The notes under the pieces were generated by a model. That model was not told the DNA's origin. It worked only from the letters and a program-made list of their open reading frames with translations, and ran no database searches. This document shows, piece after piece, positions 8,168 through 13,651 of a DNA stretch of 13,651 nucleotides. How positions within the stretch are numbered: the stretch's first letter is position 1; each line of letters opens with the position of its first letter. The translations under genes and the position numbers were made by a program. The DNA is from Alphaproteobacteria bacterium UBA1218. GTDB taxonomy: Bacteria > Pseudomonadota > Alphaproteobacteria > Rs-D84. The stretch spans positions 1 to 13,651 of the forward strand of contig DBXG01000003.1 in NCBI GenBank assembly GCA_002309215.1. Reading direction: 5' to 3'.

Positions 8168-8613
8168 GCAACCAAGATATTACAACCGTTTATTTGGCCG
8201 CAGACCATCGTGGGGTAGGGCTGAAACTATATCTGTATGAAATGTTGATGGCAGACGGTTATCATGTTGTCGATTTGGGAACAAACGATTTGAATACGCC
8301 TGTCGATTTTCCTGATATTGCAAAAAAATTGGCTGATGAAATGCTAGACGATTCGCAATCACGCGGGATTTTAATTTGCGGAACAGGGGCAGGAATGGAA
8401 ATTGCTGCGAATCGGTATCGCCATATTCGCGCATCGCGCTGCGAAAGGCCGGAACAGGCACGCGATGACCGTTTTCATGACGACATAAACATTTTGACGT
8501 TGGCTGCGGACGATATAGACATTGAAATTGCGTTTTTATGCGCACAATCATTTTTGACCAGTCCTTTTGATAACTGTGAAAAACGCATCCGCAGAATTGA
8601 AAAAATATCATAA
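8164..8613 (+). CDS. rpiB: Ribose-5-phosphate isomerase B
   Basis: A RpiB/LacAB-type sugar-phosphate isomerase of 149 residues, the normal length. It interconverts ribose-5-phosphate and ribulose-5-phosphate in the cytoplasmic pentose phosphate pathway. The N-terminal AADHRG (12-17) and the active-site ICGTGAGMEIAAN segment (71-83), with catalytic base C72, are clear. The usual HND-x-NVL motif reads HDDINIL (H105-L111): the family Asn is replaced by Asp and Val by Ile. H105 is kept. The start is in an ATGA overlap with the bactofilin, with AAAGGAAG upstream. Placement behind a bactofilin has no metabolic logic I can see; it may simply share the transcript. A terminator follows immediately. 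Confidence 0.93.
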   Translation: MSNQDITTVYLAADHRGVGLKLYLYEMLMADGYHVVDLGTNDLNTPVDFPDIAKKLADEMLDDSQSRGILICGTGAGMEIAANRYRHIRASRCERPEQARDDRFHDDINILTLAADDIDIEIAFLCAQSFLTSPFDNCEKRIRRIEKIS

Positions 8614-8645
8614 AAAAACGCCCCGCAAAATGCGGGGTATTTTTT
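8612..8645. terminator. Bidirectional intrinsic terminator between rpiB and the 234-residue gene
   Basis: A 7-bp GC-rich stem, CCCCGCA (8621-8627) with TGCGGGG (8631-8637), encloses an AAA loop. It has an A-run on the left and a T-run on the right, so it can end transcription of rpiB on the plus strand and of the converging gene on the minus strand. Confidence 0.92.
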
Positions 8646-8651
8646 ACTCAA

Positions 8652-9356
8652 TTATTTTACTTTTGTTTGTGCATTAACCAACATTTGATTTTGCAATTTT
8701 CTGGTTTGCATAAAGTCATCAACATCTGGCAACTTTTTTAATGCATTTGCACAAAACTGTTTTTTCTCCGCATGTCTCTGCAATTTAGTGGTTGCCATTG
8801 CATTTATACAGGCAATACAAACACCGTATCTTATTCTTGCTTCTTGTCCAGGGCAACCATTTGTCTTTGCAACTTCTTGGTTCCACAAACGCTTCAGAGT
8901 ATCGATTATATTGTCATTTAGCTCCACACAATCTCCATAAATAAAAAAAGATGCTAAATCGTCAAGTGTTGCATGTGGATTTTCAGCCAATTTTTGTAAT
9001 GCATCACTGTAATAATACAAATCCAAACATGTTTCTTGTAATATTTTATGTTCACTTTGAGCATCCAACACAGGCAATAATCTTAAAACTTTTCTACCTT
9101 TATTAAATAATAATTCATCACCCTTAATAGCAAAAAATCTACCATCAGGTCTAAAAAAACTTTCCAATTTATTGTAAACCCTTTTCGGAAATAATTTTTT
9201 AGCCCGCAAAGAACGTACAATGCCGTTCATTTTTTCAACATTATGTTCACTGTTGTTATCCCAGATTTGCATTAATTCATTAACAGCAATTACAAATAAT
9301 TTTTCAACATCTGTTTTTACAGGACGCTGTTCACGAATATTTTTATTTGTTGTCAT
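8652..9356 (-). CDS. Unrecognised soluble protein, 234 residues
   Basis: I do not recognise this protein. It has no signal peptide or transmembrane segment and looks cytoplasmic, mostly helical and charged. Six cysteines (C110, C143, C168, C180, C183, C202) include a C-x2-C pair at 180-183 within GVCIACINA. With C168 and C202 these could bind a metal, but the spacing matches no zinc motif I know. The start is well supported: AAGGGG lies six bases before the ATG, under a near-consensus promoter. It is a single-gene unit between terminators, with leuS upstream on the same strand and rpiB converging. Base composition resembles its neighbours. It may be a lineage-specific gene. Confidence 0.8.
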   Translation of the reverse strand: MTTNKNIREQRPVKTDVEKLFVIAVNELMQIWDNNSEHNVEKMNGIVRSLRAKKLFPKRVYNKLESFFRPDGRFFAIKGDELLFNKGRKVLRLLPVLDAQSEHKILQETCLDLYYYSDALQKLAENPHATLDDLASFFIYGDCVELNDNIIDTLKRLWNQEVAKTNGCPGQEARIRYGVCIACINAMATTKLQRHAEKKQFCANALKKLPDVDDFMQTRKLQNQMLVNAQTKVK

Positions 9357-9387
9357 TTTTTACCCCTTGGTTGGTTTCTTTATACCC

Positions 9388-9415
9388 AATATAGCCAAAA
9401 TATTAAAAATGTCAA
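9388..9415 (-). promoter_or_regulatory. Near-consensus promoter of the 234-residue gene
   Basis: A perfect TTGACA (9410-9415) and TATATT (9388-9393) are 16 bases apart on the minus strand. The predicted transcription start near 9381 gives a leader of about 25 bases that contains the AAGGGG ribosome-binding site. Confidence 0.75.
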
Positions 9416-9443
9416 GACTTATATTGTGTTTTTTTATAATATG

Positions 9444-9470
9444 CAAAAAAACGCCCTGAAATCAGGGCGC
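9444..9470 (-). terminator. Intrinsic terminator of leuS
   Basis: The stem CGCCCTG/CAGGGCG (9452-9469, extendable by A-T pairs) encloses a short loop. On the minus strand it is followed by seven T residues (9445-9451 complement), six bases after the leuS stop. It isolates leuS from the gene downstream. Confidence 0.92.
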
Positions 9471-9475
9471 AATCA

Positions 9476-11875
9476 CTACTTTTTAATTACAAAATTGACC
9501 AATTTGTTTGGAACAACAATTGTTTTAATTATTGTTGCACCAGCCAATTGACGTTCTGCTACTTTTTTAGCCGATTCAATTAAATCAGATTCAGATATAT
9601 CGACAGGGACGACAAAATCGTTTGCGCGTTTGCCATTCACAGAAACAACAATTGTCATATCTGATTTAACCAATTTAGATTCGTCATATTTTGGCCATGG
9701 CTCGAACACCAAGATATCTTTGTGCCCCAATTTTTCCCACATTTCTTCGGTTAAGTGTGGTGCAAATGGGTTCAATAACTGAATCAGTATTTCATAAGCC
9801 TTGCGTGGCATTTTACCGCCTGGAAATTCATTAATAAATTCCATCATCGCAGAAATAGAGGTATTAAAGCCCATATTTTCAATACGATTTGTGACATCTG
9901 CAATCAATTGATTTACTAATCTATCTTGTTCTGGTGTTAATTCGTCATCTGTTAAATTGTCAGAAAAAGCCTCGATTCGTTTCAAGAACCTCTGAACACC
10001 AGCAAGCGCTCCCTCGGTCCAAACGGTATTGTTTCTCCATGGGCCCAAAGATAAAATAGTCACACGCGCAGAATCTGCACCAACTCTATCCAATAATTCA
10101 GCAGTCATAAACCCATTATTGCGCGATTTTGACATTTTATAGCCATCACTGCCCATCACCAAGCCTTGCGCAGTACGTTTTGCATACGGCTCTGGTGTAT
10201 TTACCAAACCTAAATCATACAAAGCATGGTGCCAGAATCTTGAATAAATCAAATGACGTGTGTTATGTTCGTGTCCGCCATTATAATGATTGACTGGCAT
10301 CCATTTTTCCATTTGTTCGCGCGAACAAAATTCTTTGTCATTTTTTGGATCAAGATATCTTAAATAATACCAAGATGATCCGGCCCACCCAGGCATAGTA
10401 TCTGTTTCACGCTTTGCAGGCCCACCACAGTTGGGGCAGGTTGTATTTACCCAATCTGTCGCACGTGCTAATGGGCTTTCCCCATCATCAGTTGGACGAT
10501 AATCCATCATATATGGTTGCATCAGCGGAAGCTGTGATTCTGGTACAGGTTGCCACCCACATTTTTCACACCAAACCAATGGAATTGGTTCACCCCAATA
10601 CATTTGACGTGAAAATCCCCAGTCTTTCAATTTATACTTTGTTGCCCCACGTGCAAAACCATGTTCGGTTCCATATTTAATAGCAGCATCAATCGCTTCC
10701 TGTTTGCCCATACCATTCAAGAATTCGGAATTGATATGTTCGCCATCACCTTCCCATACTTCGTCTGGTTTACCGCCAGCCAATACAGGAATAATCTCTA
10801 ACCCAAACTTTTTCGCAAAATCCCAGTCGCGTGAATCGTGTGCAGGCACCGCCATAATCGCACCGAACCCATAGTCTGCCAACACATAATCAGATATAAA
10901 TACTGGGGTTTCAACACTGTTATATGGATTGATTGCTTTGATACCCTTTAATTCGACGCCTGTTTTTTCCTTGGTTGCATCAGTTCTTTCGATTTCAGAT
11001 TTTGCCGCAGATTCTTTGATATACTTTTCAACTTCATCTTTATTTGTTATGCGACCTTCATCTAACCATTTACGAACCAATTTATGTTCAGGCGCCAACA
11101 CACAGAATGTCACACCAAATATAGTATCAACACGCGTTGTATAAACCGTCATGATATCATCGCCAACCTTGAAATCAACCTCTGCCCCAGTTGACTTACC
11201 AATCATATTGATTTCATCCTTCTTTATGCGTTCATCAAAATCAACATCTTTCAGACCATCTAATAATTTTTCCGCATAATCACCAAGACGCAAATTCCAC
11301 TGCAATTTCAATTTCTTTTCAACCAAGCCATGACAACGATCACATTTACCATCTTCTAATTCTTCATTTGTCAGGGTAGTTTTACAATTCGGGCACCAAT
11401 TCATTGGTAATTCGGATTTATACGCCAAGCCATTCTTGAAAAATTGTATAAACATCCATTGGGTCCATTTAATATATTCTGGATCAGAAGTCGCGACACG
11501 CGTTTCTGGGTCAACAGACCAACCAGCCTGGTCAATAACATTTGAATAAGACTTTTTCAACTCTTCTGCAATTTCTGCAGGATGACGTCCAATTTTTGTG
11601 GCGTAATATTCCGCCGTAATTCCCATGGCATCAAATCCCATAGGCCACAACACATCATACCCCAAACGACGACGGAAACGGGACATAACATCCATACCTG
11701 TATAAACCAACATATGTCCAGCGTGTAAACCTGCACCAGACAAGAAAGGAAACTCTGTCAAACTGTAAAAACGTTTTTTAGAACCATCATCTTTTGGCGT
11801 AAACGCATGTTCATCACGCCAACGTTTTTGCCATTTGGCTTCACGTTCTTTTATTTTTTGCATTTCGTCAGACAT
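9476..11875 (-). CDS. leuS: Leucyl-tRNA synthetase
   Basis: A class Ia synthetase that charges tRNA-Leu with leucine, with a CP1 editing domain. HAGH (51-54) and KMSKS (580-584) are the ATP-binding signatures. Zinc-type cysteines are at C161/C164/C178/C181 and C436/C439/C480/C483. The editing domain shows the TTR-VDT segment (246-251) and AHD-x-RDW (345-351). At 799 residues it is shorter than the roughly 850-880 usual for alphaproteobacterial LeuRS and closer to the roughly 805 of Firmicutes. Sequence style agrees: GGHEHNTRHLIYSRFWH (533-549) and VDFDERIKK resemble Firmicutes forms. Conserved WDAFGLPAE reads FDAMGITAE (81-89), PYPSG reads PFLSG (43-47), and KSRGN reads KSRNN. It stands alone, without the lptE-holA neighbours common in proteobacteria. 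AAGGAA precedes the ATG. Confidence 0.97.
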   Translation of the reverse strand: MSDEMQKIKEREAKWQKRWRDEHAFTPKDDGSKKRFYSLTEFPFLSGAGLHAGHMLVYTGMDVMSRFRRRLGYDVLWPMGFDAMGITAEYYATKIGRHPAEIAEELKKSYSNVIDQAGWSVDPETRVATSDPEYIKWTQWMFIQFFKNGLAYKSELPMNWCPNCKTTLTNEELEDGKCDRCHGLVEKKLKLQWNLRLGDYAEKLLDGLKDVDFDERIKKDEINMIGKSTGAEVDFKVGDDIMTVYTTRVDTIFGVTFCVLAPEHKLVRKWLDEGRITNKDEVEKYIKESAAKSEIERTDATKEKTGVELKGIKAINPYNSVETPVFISDYVLADYGFGAIMAVPAHDSRDWDFAKKFGLEIIPVLAGGKPDEVWEGDGEHINSEFLNGMGKQEAIDAAIKYGTEHGFARGATKYKLKDWGFSRQMYWGEPIPLVWCEKCGWQPVPESQLPLMQPYMMDYRPTDDGESPLARATDWVNTTCPNCGGPAKRETDTMPGWAGSSWYYLRYLDPKNDKEFCSREQMEKWMPVNHYNGGHEHNTRHLIYSRFWHHALYDLGLVNTPEPYAKRTAQGLVMGSDGYKMSKSRNNGFMTAELLDRVGADSARVTILSLGPWRNNTVWTEGALAGVQRFLKRIEAFSDNLTDDELTPEQDRLVNQLIADVTNRIENMGFNTSISAMMEFINEFPGGKMPRKAYEILIQLLNPFAPHLTEEMWEKLGHKDILVFEPWPKYDESKLVKSDMTIVVSVNGKRANDFVVPVDISESDLIESAKKVAERQLAGATIIKTIVVPNKLVNFVIKK

Positions 11876-11906
11876 ATCTTTTCCTTTTTTATACTCGGGT
11901 TAAAAT

Positions 11907-11928
11907 TGGTTTATTTGACAATAAACCA
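11907..11928 (-). promoter_or_regulatory. Perfect hairpin in the leuS leader
   Basis: A 9-bp perfect inverted repeat, TGGTTTATT and AATAAACCA, encloses a 4-base loop 31 bases before the leuS ATG. With the candidate promoter below, it would form at the extreme 5' end of the mRNA. No T-run follows, so it is not a standard terminator. It could be an operator, an RNA-stabilising hairpin or a regulatory leader. The function is unknown. Confidence 0.5.
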
Positions 11929-11936
11929 GCGCACAG

Positions 11937-11965
11937 ATTTTATATTGAAATTCCCGAAAAATCAA
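11937..11965 (-). promoter_or_regulatory. Candidate leuS promoter
   Basis: On the minus strand TTGATT (11960-11965) and TAAAAT (11937-11942) are 17 bases apart. The predicted start near 11930 gives a leader of about 55 bases beginning with the 11907-11928 hairpin. An alternative TATAAA overlaps at 15-base spacing. Confidence 0.45.
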
Positions 11966-12030
11966 GTAATTTATAGAATAAAAACAGGACGATTATCATT
12001 CTAAACAACCCCAAAAATAGGGCGTATTTA

Positions 12031-12828
12031 TTACCGACTTTTATAATTAAATAAGCCAGAACTACGGTTTTCTATAAAATCTATAATATCCATAGCATAT
12101 TTATTATTAACTTTACCACGAATCTTATTCAATTTTTCCGCGAACGAAGAACTATTATCATCATGTAAAATGGACTTGTAAACTTTAGAAATTTCGCGAA
12201 TATCTTCATCAGTAAATCCATGGCGCATCAAACCAACAAGATTTATTGTTTTATATGTAGAATGTCTACCATCGTAAATAGCGTACGGTAAAACATCACC
12301 TACAACACCGCTCATTCCAGCAATAAAAGCATTACGTCCAATACGCACTGACTGCACCACCATTACACCACCAGATAAAATTGCATAATCTTCAACCACT
12401 ACATGTCCGGCAACTTGGACTAAATTGGACATAACAACACTGTTACCAATTTTACAGTCATGCCCAACATGTGCATTAACCATAATCTGGCAATCATCGC
12501 CAATTTCTGTTCCGTCCGAAGCAGGTGTCCCAGAATGAATTGTTACATATTCACGAATTTTGCATCTTTTACCAATACGCAAACCAGTCATTGCAGATTC
12601 ATCTTGCCATTTTAAATCCTGACTCATCACACCCAACACAGCAAAAGGATACACAATTGAATCATCACCTATGGATGTTTTACCATCGATTACAACATTT
12701 GACGCTAATTCAACCCGGGCACCCAATACAACATCAGGACCGACGATACAAAACGGTCCGATTTTACAATCGTTTCCAATAACCGCCCCAGGTTTCACAA
12801 TTGCGCTAGAGTCAATCAAATTAGCCAT
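12031..12828 (-). CDS. lpxA: UDP-N-acetylglucosamine O-acyltransferase, stand-alone second copy (LpxA copy 2)
   Basis: A full-length 265-residue LpxA paralogue of the copy at 3897-4718, with the same predicted reaction. Over residues 1-180 only 20 positions differ, and residues 81-120 are identical although the DNA there differs at 11 of 120 bases. The catalytic H123 with H120 and H142 is kept, as is G171 (E. coli ruler residue G173). Differences fall on the substrate side and the tail. V158-Q159-S160 replaces Leu-Gln-Phe of copy 1 (His-Gln-Phe in E. coli). The loop after YAIY lacks the three-residue insertion of copy 1 and carries RHS, like the GNHAT loop of E. coli. The C-terminal helical part has diverged. 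It has its own promoter and no lpx neighbour. Both copies share a GGAT ribosome-binding site, so the homology reaches just upstream of the start. It looks functional, not decayed. Confidence 0.94.
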   Translation of the reverse strand: MANLIDSSAIVKPGAVIGNDCKIGPFCIVGPDVVLGARVELASNVVIDGKTSIGDDSIVYPFAVLGVMSQDLKWQDESAMTGLRIGKRCKIREYVTIHSGTPASDGTEIGDDCQIMVNAHVGHDCKIGNSVVMSNLVQVAGHVVVEDYAILSGGVMVVQSVRIGRNAFIAGMSGVVGDVLPYAIYDGRHSTYKTINLVGLMRHGFTDEDIREISKVYKSILHDDNSSSFAEKLNKIRGKVNNKYAMDIIDFIENRSSGLFNYKSR

Positions 12829-12868
12829 TTTTATATCCGTTTACATTATAAGGTTCAACATTTGTGTG

Positions 12869-12897
12869 TTTATAATACAAAATACAAAAAAAGTCAA
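12869..12897 (-). promoter_or_regulatory. Promoter of the second lpxA
   Basis: TTGACT (12892-12897) and TATAAA (12869-12874) are exactly 17 bases apart on the minus strand. The predicted start near 12862 gives a leader of about 34 bases. It lies downstream of the TM2-gene terminator, so copy 2 is an independent transcription unit. Confidence 0.7.
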
Positions 12898-12930
12898 CTA
12901 TTTTTAAGAAAAAAATAGGGCATCATTCAT

Positions 12931-12960
12931 AAAAAATCGCTGGCATTTTTTCGCCAGCGA
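12931..12960 (-). terminator. Intrinsic terminator of the TM2-domain gene
   Basis: A perfect 8-bp stem, TCGCTGGC (12937-12944) with GCCAGCGA (12953-12960), is followed on the minus strand by six T residues (complement of 12931-12936). It lies about 30 bases after the stop of the TM2-domain gene. Confidence 0.92.
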
Positions 12961-12991
12961 TAAACATGCCAAGAAACAGCAAAATATACCC

Positions 12992-13444
12992 TTATCCCAT
13001 TCTTATACTTTCTATGGTTTTGCCTTCTTCAATATAAAACTCTGGTTCCAGTTCAACGGGCTCTGGTTTAACATCAGATTTTTCAGACACTTCACCAACT
13101 TTGATAACAGTTGGAGCAGGGCCAGAACAACCAAAACTCAAAGGCAAAATCATCCCGAACAGCAAAAACACAGAACCCAGAATCATATTGCCTGGCTTGT
13201 TATCTTGCTTAATCGTCAAAAACAGCAAATCAATAAACGCCCATACTGCGGACACAATGATTCCGACAATCGTCAAATCCAGTATAATAAACAACCAACC
13301 CTGACCATTTTTACCCTGGGCAAACTTATGGGCACCGACAAAGCCGAATAGGGCGCATAGTATAATTAAACGCGCATTATCAGTATCAAACCAAGAACAA
13401 TCATTGTTCACATTACAAACTTGTTTTTTTGCATTACGTTTCAT
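12992..13444 (-). CDS. TM2-domain membrane protein with an extra C-terminal segment
   Basis: A 150-residue protein with a TM2 domain at about 25-78. This is a helix-turn-helix membrane hairpin with the GFVGAHKFAQGK signature (34-45, family form G-x2-GAH-x-FY-x-G) and the terminal WAFIDLLFL. The family has no settled biochemical role. Two additions follow. One is a third hydrophobic stretch (about 87-105) ending in SFGC at C106, which reads like an internal lipoprotein-type signal but departs from the strict lipobox. The other is a polar, acidic, proline-containing tail (about 107-150). I start it at 13444: this ATG has AGGGGAG upstream, while an in-frame ATG at 13468 lies ahead of the predicted transcription start. 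It has its own promoter and terminator. Confidence 0.85.
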   Translation of the reverse strand: MKRNAKKQVCNVNNDCSWFDTDNARLIILCALFGFVGAHKFAQGKNGQGWLFIILDLTIVGIIVSAVWAFIDLLFLTIKQDNKPGNMILGSVFLLFGMILPLSFGCSGPAPTVIKVGEVSEKSDVKPEPVELEPEFYIEEGKTIESIRMG

Positions 13445-13470
13445 AAACTCTCCCCTTTTTACACGCATAA

Positions 13471-13499
13471 ATTATACATTTTTTCACCCCCAAAAGCAA
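13471..13499 (-). promoter_or_regulatory. Promoter of the TM2-domain gene
   Basis: TTGCTT (13494-13499) and a perfect TATAAT (13471-13476) are 17 bases apart on the minus strand. The predicted start near 13464 gives a leader of about 20 bases containing AGGGGAG and rules out the upstream ATG at 13468. Confidence 0.75.
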
Positions 13500-13517
13500 G
13501 TAATAGTTCGAGAGTAA

Positions 13518-13573
13518 TTCCCCTCCTGCGGAGGGGTGTCTCGCTGTAGCGGAGCGAAAGCGGACGGGGAGGG
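13518..13573. repeat. GC-rich nested palindromic repeat
   Basis: The element stands out from its AT-rich surroundings. CCCCTCC (13520-13526) pairs with GGAGGGG (13530-13536) around TGC. A second hairpin pairs TCGCT (13541-13545) with AGCGA (13553-13557). A closing GGGGAGG (13566-13572) can instead pair with the first CCCCTCC, enclosing the whole element. Its start is repeated at the window edge. It has the look of a dispersed extragenic palindrome (REP or MITE-like), and no coding sequence was seen in it. Confidence 0.7.
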
Positions 13574-13639
13574 TTCAAAATAAATTTTCGTTTCAGACGT
13601 TCAGTATTATGGATAATCCAGAATAACCCGCCCTGCAAG

Positions 13640-13651
13640 TTCCCCTCCTGC
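13640..13651. repeat. Start of a second copy of the palindromic repeat, cut by the window edge
   Basis: Twelve bases, TTCCCCTCCTGC, match 13518-13529 exactly and in the same orientation, then the window ends. The 66 bases between the copies (13574-13639) hold no gene that I can see. Confidence 0.6.

Noticed and set aside
8180..8611. Long open frame antisense to rpiB (143 codons)
   Set aside because: It covers an unmistakable RpiB on the other strand, lacks a ribosome-binding site and shows no protein-like features.
11876..11965. T-box or attenuator leader for leuS
   Set aside because: No T-box sequence, no leucine-rich leader peptide and no terminator/antiterminator pair is visible; only the simple hairpin is supported.
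12009..12022. Short CCC/GGG hairpin after the second lpxA
   Set aside because: Only three or four G-C pairs, with no proper T-run on the minus strand; too weak to call a terminator.
13445..13468. Upstream ATG giving an eight-residue longer TM2 protein
   Set aside because: It lies before the predicted transcription start near 13464, and the strong AGGGGAG ribosome-binding site serves the ATG at 13444.
13518..13651. CRISPR array suggested by the repeat recurring at the window edge
   Set aside because: One copy plus a 12-base fragment, internal palindromes, and no cas genes; a dispersed palindromic repeat explains it better.

Overview
The window looks like chromosomal DNA from an AT-rich Gram-negative bacterium. 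Lipid A genes (lpxB and two copies of lpxA), a bactofilin paired with an M23 peptidase, and a TrmN6-like methyltransferase fit an alphaproteobacterium, possibly host- or gut-associated. That placement is inference from gene style, not proof. TGA is used as a stop (trmN6-like, bactofilin), so the genetic code appears standard. No phage, IS element, CRISPR array or rRNA was seen.

Layout. A minus-strand tRNA-Leu(CAG) with its own promoter lies at the left edge (1-132). Next is a plus-strand gene for an 843-residue exported, cysteine-rich protein of unknown function (227-2758). It converges on a minus-strand block: a multi-pass membrane protein, then lpxA and lpxB, whose reading frames overlap by 14 bases (2783-5794). 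A plus-strand operon follows, divergent from that block: a TrmN6-like methyltransferase, a membrane-anchored M23 endopeptidase with a long coiled coil, a bactofilin and ribose-5-phosphate isomerase B. Junctions are ATGA overlaps or an 11-base gap, and the operon ends at a bidirectional terminator (5833-8645). The rest is on the minus strand: an unrecognised 234-residue protein with a near-consensus promoter; leuS with a terminator and an unusual leader hairpin; a second, stand-alone lpxA with its own promoter; and a TM2-domain membrane protein with a promoter and terminator. The last 140 bases hold a GC-rich nested palindromic repeat and the start of a second copy at the window edge.

How the genes fit together. 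Most of the recognisable content concerns the cell envelope: lipid A acylation and disaccharide synthesis, bactofilin-guided peptidoglycan remodelling, and several exported or membrane proteins of unknown role. Translation is represented by tRNA-Leu, leuS and the methyltransferase.

Most notable points: (1) two lpxA genes about 8 kb apart, almost identical in the catalytic core but with independent promoters and diverged substrate-side loops; (2) the secreted protein with five C-x6-C units; (3) the bactofilin/M23 operon; (4) a LeuRS that reads more like the Firmicutes type than the usual proteobacterial type; (5) the terminal palindromic repeat.
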